Shown piece by piece: positions 11,244 to 21,279 of a stretch of 64,000 nucleotides of DNA. The DNA comes from Gnetum montanum (Eukaryota > Streptophyta > Gnetopsida > Gnetales > Gnetaceae). Location of the stretch: positions 2,049 through 66,048 of the forward strand of contig MNCI01003349.1 of NCBI GenBank assembly GCA_015680685.1. Reading direction: 5' to 3'. Position 1 is the stretch's first letter. Each line of letters opens with the position of its first letter. The translations under genes were made by a program, and so were the position numbers. Under the pieces are notes generated by a model. That model was not told the DNA's origin and made no database searches. It was given only the letters and a program-made list of their open reading frames with translations.

Positions 11244-12060
11244 TGATGAACCATGATTTGTTAGGCTCCAATATCGGGTACGCAATATTGTAGCCTCACT
11301 AGCGATATCGAATACAAAATATCGTGGTTCTCATGTGAGCCTATAAATACACAATGGGATGCATAGGAAAGTCATAGGAAAAGTTAGTATTAGAGTAGGA
11401 TCTTTTTGTCAGTTTCAATTCTTCTCAACCCTTTCCTCAGTGCATGCCCGTAGTATGATGATTGTAATTGTACAGAACCTTTATTCAAGTGTAACGTGCT
11501 TGGACACGCACATGACCGGAAATAAAGATCGAGATTACTTCATCATTGTAGCATTCACTTAGTTTTAACTGTTATTTATTGCTTTCTTACTTAATATTTC
11601 TCTACCTTCATTTCCTATCCTTGTTATTAAACGCAAAATGAGTACAACTTAATCATGAGCATTTAAGTGTGACTACTCAGTATCTTAGTAGCGTACCTAG
11701 GACATGTTCTTGGTAATCCTAGTAGTAGTACACGAGGTCCAAGATGTGTACGGATGATTAAGGACAGATGCTCATCACACTTAGGCTAGCTTAGATTCTC
11801 TTCTCCCATTCCCTATTAGCTTAAACAAGGTTATTTCCATTGTCTCTAGGAGTAGCACTAGTTAGGAATACATCATACACCTCACTCTAGACTAAACCAT
11901 ACATGACAAGCAAATACTAGTCCAGGTGGAAAGACAACAAACTGTGATCAACGTGTAACTATCTAGATACCACAACTATCCCATTTGCGGAGTTCGACCA
12001 AATTGTGCATGCACGCTTGTATTTGTATGGTTGAGTGTAGGGGTATCTCACCACTCATCA
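11244..12060 (+). repeat. Element A 3' LTR
   Basis: The LTR is 817 bp, TGATGA...TCATCA, with its TATAAATA at 11342-11349 and GATATT/GATATC motifs at about 11271-11325. Its end is fixed by the match to the 5' LTR and by the flanking atttc. Confidence 0.9.
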
Positions 12061-12171
12061 ATTTCCATAATGCAATTTTGAAAAAAGAGAGGCCACATCA
12101 TATAAACCTATCGGTCCAAAATTAGATTTGATGATCTCCCACTCCAATATAAAAATCAAGAGGAATTATCT
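12061..12171 (+). pseudogene. Copia gag remnant resumed: zinc-knuckle region
   Basis: Immediately after element A the + strand reads, with two stops, a KKRGHII segment followed by YRSK. This fits the back half of a retrotransposon CCHC zinc knuckle (GH followed by C-R-S-K) in which the cysteines have mutated. Its position directly after the basic tail of the copia gag at 3306 makes it the other side of the same gene. Beyond about 12171 I cannot follow copia coding sequence. Confidence 0.55.
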
Positions 12172-13696
12172 AACTAGATGGAAGAAAATTCATAGATTTC
12201 TTTTGTAATGCAATTTATCATTATCAAATAAAACATACAAATTTTCATTGTATAGCATCTTCCAAGTGTGTTGTTCTCCTTCATTACTAAATTACTTTGA
12301 TGAAAAGAGACTTGGAGGTGTTCTTCCTCTTAGTATGATCAAGCACACTCTAAGATATTTTTTTTGAGGTTGATTTCACCATTAGAAAATGGATAAAGAA
12401 ATTTCCTGGTATTGATTTGGGAATCATTCATCATAGTAACTCAGGGAGGTAGAGACTAAGAAGTTCTTTATATTAAGCATTCTTCTAACTAGATCTAATC
12501 CTACCAAAGAGGATAAAACTAACATTATTTTGGATAAGATTAGGGTTCACTTTTGATGGACCTCCTAGCAAAACATTAAAGGGATTGAATGGTGGATTTA
12601 ATGTTATGATTTCTTCATCACCCTACCTAAATGGAGGATCATCTCATAATTCTTGGTTAATGAAGATGTGTTATTAGATACTTAATTTTCCATAAACACT
12701 TGGGGTTGCACTTCACTTCAACATGTACTTGAGAGATAGCCATTTATACACTGATAAGTAATATATGGATTCTTAAGAAGAGAGAAGCCATGGATAATCA
12801 TATCTCTGAATCCCTTGGATCTCATGAATAAATAGAAAGTTGGATCTACTTTGGATCTCACCAAAATCATCCCATCTATCATCCTAATAAGATGTTTAGT
12901 TTTAAACCTTAGGTTAAACAAGATAAATATGTCATGTTAATGTGCCTTAAATGATCATCTTTGGATCAAGAGATGATGAGCACATTGAACTATCCATGTT
13001 GCTAATAGACTTTATAACCTAGACACAATGATGTGATTATCAAGGGCAAGCTTTGCTATTGAGCTAATAGTCCCATTTTTTTGGCTACGCACTTGCTATA
13101 TCCAAAGAAAAGCAAAAGATACCATATTCTATTGTTTGATCATCATGTTGCTAGCAACATGATTAGGCAATTGATTTATACTAGTAAAGCCTATGCCCAT
13201 TTAATAAAAATAGACCAAAACAAAAAAGCATGAATTTTCCACTCAAAAAGGATTTTTTGATCCTCTAAGAGGAGATTTTATTAAACAACTAAAAATAATA
13301 CTGCACCTAAGAGTGAAATTTGTGATTTTTCTCACATCTTCTCCACTTGAAGCCTATGTATCACATATCACTAAAAAAAGCCTAAATATAAGAAGAGAAT
13401 TACGAACATCTAGTAGAATAATTTGATTATCCAAAATAGTGGTCATTTTATTCCTATCATTTCATATATTACCAAAAAAAGAAAAATATTTTTCTAAAGA
13501 TTTAGGACCTATTAACACATGATAAATATTGCCAAAGCCTAAAACTGTGAATGAAATTAAATGGAATACTCCAAAAAAAAATATTAATGTTTTCTCCACC
13601 TAAACTTACTTCACATTCTAAAGTGATGACATGAGAAAGCAAAATTAATCCTTGTTAATACATCAATTTTCCAATATAAAATGACCTACTTCAAGC
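12172..13696. other. Unassigned AT-rich sequence
   Basis: No gene is supported. Open frames such as 12718-12921 (-) have no family I recognise. The stretch is probably more decayed transposon, perhaps the rest of the copia element, but no polymerase motif could be read. Confidence 0.4.
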
Positions 13697-14889
13697 TTCC
13701 CCCATGACTGGGATTGTTGCCACTGTGATCGAACACAGTACCTTTGTATGAACTCTAGGTGTAACATGCTCCTCCAATGCTCATGTAAATGTAACAAGAT
13801 TGGGCATTGGCCCTTGGGGTGATTGTACAAGCAAATGTTGCATTCATATGTATGATTGGTAGTTGAGCTCTTATTCTCCTTATCCCTTCTTTCTAATTGT
13901 CTAATGATACCTAATCCTACTTCACGAGTTGTCAGAACTCTATCTTCAATGATATCAATAAATTCTCCATACTTTTAATGTGTCCATTCCAACATCTTAT
14001 TAATCTTTTCCTTGACTTCCTCTAATGATTTTTGTACTGGCAAAGATGGTTCTTCCTCCTTAAGATAGGTTGATTTCTCCTTTTTGTGATTATGGACCTT
14101 TGTTAAGTTGAGATTTTGGTCCCGTTGATGTTTTTCAACACTCTCCCATCTAGCCATTTCTCCTTCTTCTTTTTCTATCCACTTAATAATCTCTTGGACT
14201 TGATGGTTCATAGTTTGTATAGTTGACCTTGGGCATACATCCCTAGGGTCGCACTTGTTTCGTCACGAAGCCCATCAATGATATGGTACGTTAGCCTTTC
14301 CTTGGAGAACTCATGGCTTGGACAGTTGTTTAATAGTGCATAATCAATCTTGGATTTTTTTCCTCAAGGCTGACACTCTTGCGTAGGTTTGACATCTTTT
14401 GTTAAAGAGTTCTACCATTGTTGGCCAACATCATATTGAATTTGGTTTTAACGATTTATACCATACTTTTTCTTGGACAATGAGTGTCATAGGAAAGAGC
14501 TTAAGTTTTTGCCAACCGTTATCAATGTTGTTCCATGTACAGGCATTGTAGAAGGCTTGTAAATGTTGTTGTGGATCTAAATCATAGCCTCCTAAAAAAT
14601 TGGAAAAGTTGTTTAAATCAAGCCTGGGTAGGCGGCTCTCTTTACGATGCCTACGTGAGATTCAAACAGCCTCTTGTATTTGTGTTAGGTTTGTAGTGGC
14701 CAATCGGGGTTCATCATCATCAAGTAGGTTATGCTTTTGTGCGTTGGGATGATGTTTCCTTCATTTATGTTTATAACAAATTCCCACCTTGGGTTGCGTA
14801 CTGCAATCTTCATTGTCATATAATTCGTTGGTCCTCCAATGAACTTCCTAACTAGGTGTGGCATTATCGTAATCTTGTAGGAGAGGCAT
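13697..14889 (-). pseudogene. Element F gag fragment
   Basis: The start codon is at 14889-14887 and the N-terminus is of the A/C/E type (HWRTNELYD). The gag core follows in pieces in several frames, with stops and frameshifts. The stretch 14211-13975 reads as a Lys/Glu-rich helix (HQVQEIIKWIEKEEGEMARW...) that matches the region after the gag core in A. The fragment ends just after the region that corresponds to A's position 5510. Confidence 0.75.
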
Positions 14890-15011
14890 GGTTGTGCAAT
14901 TGTGTGTGAATTTATATGTGACTTTTTATAATTGTTTCTTCCTAAGAGACATATCATTAATTCCTATACAGAAACCTTGTATGATATAACTAATCTAGAT
15001 AACTAGCACTA

Positions 15012-15029
15012 TCCCCAGCAACGGTGCCA
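15012..15029 (-). other. Element F primer-binding site (tRNA-Asp)
   Basis: Read on the minus strand it is TGGCACCGTTGCTGGGGA, a 16 of 18 match to the tRNA-Asp 3' complement, one base from the LTR. Confidence 0.85.
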
Positions 15030-15030
15030 A

Positions 15031-15882
15031 TGATGAGTGGCAAGGGACCCCTACACTCAACCATACGAATACGAGCGTTGCACGCATGATCCGGTCAAAC
15101 TCTGCAGATGAACTAGTTGTGGTATCAAGACAGTTATCCTTAGGTTGTAGTTCGTTGTCTTCCCATCTAGACTAGTGTTAACTTTGTCACATATGATTTA
15201 GTCCAAAATGAGGTGTATGATGCGTTCCTATACTAATGCTACTCCTGGAGATAATGGAAAATAATATTAACTAAGATAAGAGAGAGAGGGTGAGAGAGAA
15301 TTTAAGCTAGCCTAAGTGCGATGAGCATTTACTCCTCAATCATCCGTACACATCTTGGACCTCATGCATGACTACCACTGGGATTACCAAGCGTAGATCC
15401 TAGATACGCTATTGGGTTACCAAGTAGTCACACTTAAATGGTCGTAATCAAGTCGCACTCATTCTGCATTTAACAGGAGTTTAAGATGAAAATATATTAA
15501 CTAGGAAAGTGATAAATAACAATTAAATAAATAATTAAGCTAAGTGAATGCTGCAATGATGAAGTAATCTCGATCTTTATTTCTGATCATGTGTGTGTCC
15601 AAGTACGTCACACTCGAATAAAGGTTCCGTACAATTACAATCACCACACTACGGGCATACACTGTGAGAGAAGGGTTAAGAGAAGAACCTCATAAAACTT
15701 AACACTAAAACTAAGAACTGAAAAAATTTCCTATCGGATCTTTCTACCTTTTATTTATAGATGAGGAGATAGGCTGCGATATCACGTATGCGATATCGCG
15801 TCGACTGTGATATCGCAGATGCGATATCGCGACTGTGATATCATGGCAGCGATATCACAACCAACAAATTCATGACTCATCA
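15031..15882 (-). repeat. Element F 5' LTR
   Basis: The LTR is 852 bp with TGATGA/TCATCA ends. The TATA box is at 15759-15752 (minus). U3 (about 15776-15858) holds the densest array of GATATC palindromes in the window, six full copies. Confidence 0.88.
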
Positions 15883-18055
15883 ACCCCTCTACCTCAGCGG
15901 CTATCTATGCTTAACAATAGTTGGGCCTTTAGGCTCATATATGTGCACTACATCCTGACTAGAATACATCTCTGTCAAGTTGATTGACAACATAGTTGAT
16001 TTTTAGAAAGGCATTAACTAATATTCAATTAGGTTTTGACTTAGTAATTCTAATAGGTGGAACTTTCCAATGTATATATGGTTTTGGCTATGTAAAAATA
16101 GTGTAAACTACAACTATAGGTGCAGTGTAAGTGGTAGTGGTAGTGTTGTGCACTGCATTGGTAAAAATAAAAAATTAATTAATTTTGAATTGTTTAGGCT
16201 TTGGAATGCAAGGAATAGGAGTCTACACTGCAACTAGTTACTGGGAAAAAATTGGTATGAAAAATGTTAAAGGTAAGTTTCCAATTTTTACACTGGATTC
16301 ATTCCACCCAACCTACACTGGAAAAGTACATTGGCTTTACTTGGTTGAAAAGATACGTTGGGTGCTCTTGAAAACATACACTCTTTTTATTAGAAAAGAT
16401 ATGTTAGTTTTATGAAAAAAGATAGGTTGGTTTTATGGGAAAAGATAGGTTGGAGTTATATGAAAAGAGACGTTGGTTTTATGGAAAATCCAATGGAAAA
16501 TTTTCACAATTGCAAGTGGGTGATGGTTTGTAAAAATACATTGCCCCTTTGAAAACCCAAAGGTAAATTTTAGTGGGCAAAAAGTATAGGTTCCTTGAAA
16601 AATATGTTGGCTTTATGAAGTCCACAAGTTATTGGAAAACTACTATTCACCCAACCTACTGCAATAAATATGCTAGGTAAACATTGTAGGGGAATGGATG
16701 GCAGCATTGGTTTTGAGTAGGATTTCAAGGTAATATTCAAAGGTTTTTTTGTAAAAAAAATTAAATAACAATTAAAATTGATAAATGGGCATAAGCAGAG
16801 TAGGATTAGGTAAGGAATTTGAATGAAGGCCCCCCTTTTAGCGCCAACAACTATAACACCAAAAAAATTTGGTGCTAGAAAACCAAAGATTTCTAGCAAA
16901 ACAGTTTAACTTTAGATCCCATGAGCCTTAAGAAAGGGATCCAAAGCACCCTAGATAATCTTGCTAATCACCCAAGAACTTCGAATTCATAAACATAACA
17001 TAAATAAATTTAAATGCAAATGTAAATCTAATTCAAGAAAAACAAAAAAAAAATAAACTTGCACTAAATAAATGAACTATACATTTTATTAAAATAATAA
17101 GTCTTTGTAAAAACAAAGTTTGAAGAAGCACAAGTTTATCTACTCAAGATGCACAAAGAGCTGTATGAAAATGCTTGAAGCCCATTTGAAGTCAGTAGAG
17201 TGCATCCTACAATCAACTTTGTTATCCAAATGCTCAAAGTTTCACTCCCAAAGCTCATTGTTGGTTTCTCTACATTGGATCTACAATGTTGGTGGTAAAT
17301 TTTTGTTGGAATTTTAGTCAATCTGCACTACTTTGAGAGTCTCTTTACTCAGCCTGAATACAAATTTTCCAAAAAAAAAAAAAAAAACAAGTCCTTTTCA
17401 AGTAGCTAAGCTTGGTTTATATAGGTCATTAGGGCCTAATTCGTTGCTGCAAATTTTTTCCATGATTGTTGATAGATTACTATAAATTTCTTGCATTGTA
17501 GGTCATCAAACCCCAACATATTTATCCAATCTATAAGTTTGATCCATGAAAGCCCATCATAAAATATGCTATCTTCTACATAAGTACATTGGCCTCACAT
17601 CAATAAGTTGGCTTCCACATTTATGATATGGTTTCCACATGAAAATTAAAGCCTAATAATTCATACACTAGTTGCAGATGGTTCTAGTGTATAAATTGCT
17701 ATGACCAACATAAAAACTATAAAAAATCCAAATCTGGTGTTCCCGAGGCATTTTCAACCTTCTCAAGCCTAGGTACATGCCTAATATAATTTTATTCACT
17801 TGGAAAGTGAGGAAATCATAACTTATGAAGCCTCTTTCAACTTCCATAAGTTAAGGTGTGTGAGATTGTAGCTTATAAATTATAAACTTCAAATTTTATA
17901 ATAAGATCCTACCTCAAGTTCAATGGTGAAGGTTACAATGCCAAGTATTGGGAAAATAAGGCAATTGTATCTACCATTACTTTACACAAAATTACAATGA
18001 TTTTTGGTCATGAGTTACAACATGAATTTTCTTTGTGGTGTTTTAAAGATACAAA
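15883..18055. other. Unassigned sequence left of element B
   Basis: No gene or known element is supported. It contains a short degenerate minisatellite (16391-16488), a repeated cacccaacctac motif (about 16306 and 16650) and a 17-base A run near 17373. Open frames of 60-109 codons here have no recognisable domains. Element B is inserted at its right edge. Confidence 0.45.
16391..16488 (+). repeat. Minisatellite of about 23-24 bp units
   Basis: Four adjoining degenerate units of the type gaaaagataggttggttttatg are visible. Weaker single copies lie at about 16320-16365 and 16590-16620. Confidence 0.65.
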
Positions 18056-18916
18056 TAATGAGTCGTTTGGTTGCCCACATCAACATGACCTCATCAATGT
18101 GATCCCATTAATGTAGGGTTTGACCCATTGATGCATACCCATTGATGGGGCTCCCTGTTTAGCCTATAAATACATGCTTACCAACCACATTTATGGCATA
18201 AGTTAGATAGTTGTAGAGAAGCTCTCACAATTTTATCATTCAAAAGTTATAATATTTTTCTAAGTGCCCACAATAGGAGTCAAAGAGTGTACAAATCTTT
18301 ATTCAAGTATTATTGTACCTGATCATAGTAGTGTGTGTGGCAATAAAGATGATCTTTTTGATAACCTTGTAGCACTTTGAGATAGATTAATTATTTTCTT
18401 TATGCATTTAATATTTTAAGTAATTTCCTTTAATGCTTTAAGTAATTAAGTAATTAATTAAGCTAAATTAAGCTAAAATAAGCTAAATTAAATAACACAT
18501 AATTAAGCACATAAGTACAACCACTTCAACATACGCTTGATGCTTGGTAATCCTAGCAACAGTTAACATTTGGTAACCCAGTGACATTAAACATGTTCAG
18601 GATGTTAGCTAGTTATATTAAATGTTAGCTAGTTATATTAAATTAGAAATTAAATTACTATATTCATCATTCTTTATTCTTAGGCGACTTAGAACATAAA
18701 ATGTAAAAAATGATAAAAATCATATGACTCAGTTACACTTAACCATACCTTGGCATTTCACAAGTGCAATTAGGAAGATGATGATTGTAATGGTTAGTTT
18801 TACTTCCTAAAGACCAATGTACTTAGAAGGCTACAAGTCCATGGAATTCAATCGGATCATGCATGAATGCTTAGTGATTTGTATGATTTAGCATAGGGTC
18901 TACTCACTGCTCATTA
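18056..18916 (+). repeat. Element B 5' LTR
   Basis: The LTR is 861 bp. Its first bases are TAATGA instead of TGATGA and its last are TCATTA, both explained by single transitions. TATAAATA is at 18165-18172. U3 has repeats of a catcaatgtgatccc-type motif in place of the GATATC array. Paired ttggtaatcctag and ttggtaacccag motifs lie at 18543-18585. Confidence 0.85.
18165..18172 (+). promoter_or_regulatory. TATA box of element B 5' LTR
   Basis: TATAAATA lies 109 bases into the LTR, matched by 55892-55899 in the 3' LTR. Likely start of the element transcript about 30 bases downstream. Confidence 0.6.
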
Positions 18917-18917
18917 T

Positions 18918-18935
18918 TGTTGTCGTTGCCAGGGA
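18918..18935 (+). other. Element B primer-binding site (tRNA-Asp, decayed)
   Basis: TGTTGTCGTTGCCAGGGA matches the tRNA-Asp complement at 14 of 18 positions and lies one base after the LTR. Confidence 0.7.
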
Positions 18936-19090
18936 CTTATAGTTTGATATGTGCACTATCTAGGACTTAGTGAATATTATTTAAGATCATTGGAGTGAAC
19001 CCTAAGCTCACAATTATTCAAATAATAATTATTATAATTATAATTTAAGCACACTAAATTTTTCTTTAATCCAAAATATCTTCTTCTTAC

Positions 19091-20255
19091 ATGCATGCTA
19101 AATCAAAATCGCCAATGCCTCAAGAATTCAAAATGGTATACACTCATCCCAATGAGTTTGTACCTAGTTTTAATTTCATCCTACATCAAGATAAACAATT
19201 GTGGTGGAGAGATATGAAGGGAACTGTTGTGTTGCCTCCCAACCAATCTATTCCTAAATCTATTCCTAGGATGTTGCTCCAAACTATTAAGAGGTTAGGC
19301 ATCCAAGATTTTCATAATGAATACATTGTGCAAGATAATGACTATCAAGACTACTATCCAACTAAAACACAATAGAAAAGAGATTAGCACCAAGAGAAGT
19401 GCCATGAAGCTATGAAGGAAAAATGGTTTACTAACCCCTTATTCTTGCTGAATAAAAATGAAAAGGATCCTCCCTATGGGGATTCTAAACATGAATATTC
19501 TCCACCCCTTGACTTTGGTGAAGGAGGCTTGAACCCACACTTACACTTCACTATCAACAAGCTAGGTTCAAATAAGAGTGGAAGTCAAGGGAGAGGCTCA
19601 AGCAAGCATCATGATGATAGAAATCCTAATGATCATGGTTGTGACAAGTAGAGAAGAGCTCGCAGACACCATGGTGGTCCCAGTCCTCCTTCCTCTTTAT
19701 TCTCTTCATTTGCATCTTCTTCTTCCTCTTTTGATTCTAACCAACACTGCAAAGTACAAAGTTATGATGGAGGTGAATGGCGAGATAATGATCATAGGCC
19801 CTATCATGAACAAAGGGGTAGTAGGAGACATCATAGACATCATCAAAATTATGATAATGATGAACCTTTGTTTGCAACTTGAAATATGCTAAACATCACA
19901 AAGGTAGTAAGAATTCCAACCAAGCATGTGAAAGATAGCATAATCAAGAGGTTGGATATGAACAATATCCGCATATTTGTGGGGGGGCTATAAGTCAGAT
20001 TCATAGACCCATCTTCAAGTCTTTCACGAAGCTTGTGCCTTTCAAAATATAGAGAATAATTGGTAGAAACTTAAGCTATTTCCTAGGACACCCATAAAAT
20101 AATTAGAAAGTTGGTACCACTCCTTGGATCCAAAATCAATTCATAGATGGAGTACAATGCTTGAGCTATTTAATGACAAATATCAAATGTAATTGTGAGT
20201 GTCAAATCTAAGAAAGCAAATCAAAGGTTGGTGATAAGGAACACATTAACCCTTG
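19091..20255 (+). pseudogene. Element B gag, first part
   Basis: The N-terminus (MHAKSKSPMPQEF, then HPNEFVPSFNFILHQDKQLW) is shared with element D and differs from the MSLSQ type of A, C, E and F. A Ser-rich and then Arg/His-rich linker (about 19650-19860) precedes the gag core: EPLFAT, VVRIPTKH, RLDMNNI and FVGG. The core is broken by stops and frameshifts. The reading stops at the target site of element C (20251-20255) and continues after it at 29368. Confidence 0.75.
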
Positions 20256-21090
20256 TGATGAGTGGCGAGGTACCCCTATGCTCAACCATACAAATACAAG
20301 CGTGTACACATGATTCAGTTGAACTCCACAGACAAACTAGTTATGGCACCTAGATAGTTATGCGTTGATCGTAGTTCGCTATCTTTCCACCTGGACTAGT
20401 ATTTGCTATGTCACGTATGGTTTAGTTCAAGGTGAGGTGTATGATGTAATTCCTAATTACTATGCTACTCCTAAAGTCAATAAGAAATAACTTGAGTGAA
20501 CTAATAGACAATGGAAAATAAAATCTAAGCTAGCCTAAGTGCAATGAGCATCTATCCTTAATCATGTATACACATCTTGGACTTCATGTACTACTTCTAG
20601 AGGTACCAAGCACACATTACTTGAGCACTACTAGATATGCTACTGGGTTACCAAGTAGTTGCAGTTAAATGTTCATGATTAAGACATACCCATTCCACAT
20701 TAACAATAGGAATAGTAAATGATGATAAAGAAATATTGACTAAGAAAATAATAATTAACAATTAAGCAATTAAAAAGCTAAGTGAATGCTGCAATGATGG
20801 AGTAACCTTGATCTTTATTACCAATTGCGTGTGTGTCCAAGTATTTCACACTCAAATAAAGGTTCCTTACAATTACAAACATCACACTGTAGGCATGCAC
20901 TTGGGAAAGAACTAAAAATTGACAAAAAGACTCAACCCTAAAGACTTACCAAAAAAGACTCCTTTCCTGTGCACTTGAGTGCTATATTTATAGGCTAACA
21001 CAAGAATCACAATATCATGTATTCGATATCGTTATCCAAGCTATGATATCACGTACCTAATATTAGGGCCTAGAAAACCACAATTCATCA
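20256..21090 (-). repeat. Element C 3' LTR
   Basis: The LTR is 835 bp with TGATGA/TCATCA ends. The TATA box is at 20992-20985 on the minus strand, with GATATC/GATATT motifs at 21012-21062. Confidence 0.9.
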
Positions 21091-21099
21091 TACCCCTAT
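21091..21099 (-). other. Element C polypurine tract
   Basis: On the minus strand it reads ATAGGGGTA directly before the 3' LTR, in the family context gaggacgagttgtcattcaa. Confidence 0.75.
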
Positions 21100-21279
21100 G
21101 ATTGAATGACAACTCGTCCTCAAGTCAAATAATCAAAATGAGAACGAGTTCATTTGATTACATAGTAAATAGGTATGGGATTATGGACTAACTATGAATT
21201 ATCTCATGCTGCAATGTGGAGTTAAAAAAAACAAAATTAGGACACCAACATGGAATACAAAAGAAAAAATTATTGAAAC

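Larger units (their letters stand above)
3307..12060 (+). mobile_element. Element A: pol-less Ty3/gypsy-type LTR retrotransposon (gag + ORF2)
   Basis: Two diverged LTRs (3307-4138 and 11244-12060) bound the element. Both start TGATGA; the left one ends TTATCA and the right one TCATCA. A tRNA-Asp primer site follows the left LTR and a polypurine tract precedes the right one. Flanking bases are attta (3302-3306) and atttc (12061-12065), a 5-bp target duplication with one difference. The order is gag (4273-6309), noncoding spacer (6310-8313), ORF2 (8314-11054). Protease, reverse transcriptase, RNase H and integrase are absent, so it must have moved using enzymes from a relative such as B or D. 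The layout resembles gag-carrying non-autonomous elements (TR-GAG) but with an extra ORF. Confidence 0.88.
13697..15882 (-). mobile_element. Element F: truncated relative of A and C (5' LTR + partial gag)
   Basis: On the minus strand the order is 5' LTR (15882 to 15031), primer site, then gag to about 13697. At that point similarity to A and C ends inside the Gly/Pro-rich part of gag. The spacer, any second ORF, the polypurine tract and the 3' LTR are all missing, so a deletion removed the 3' half. No target duplication can be tested. Confidence 0.8.

Noticed and set aside
12718-12921. Open frame of 67 codons in the unassigned stretch; nearby sequence faintly suggested LINE or zinc-binding reverse-transcriptase ends
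   Set aside because: No motif could be read with confidence in any frame.
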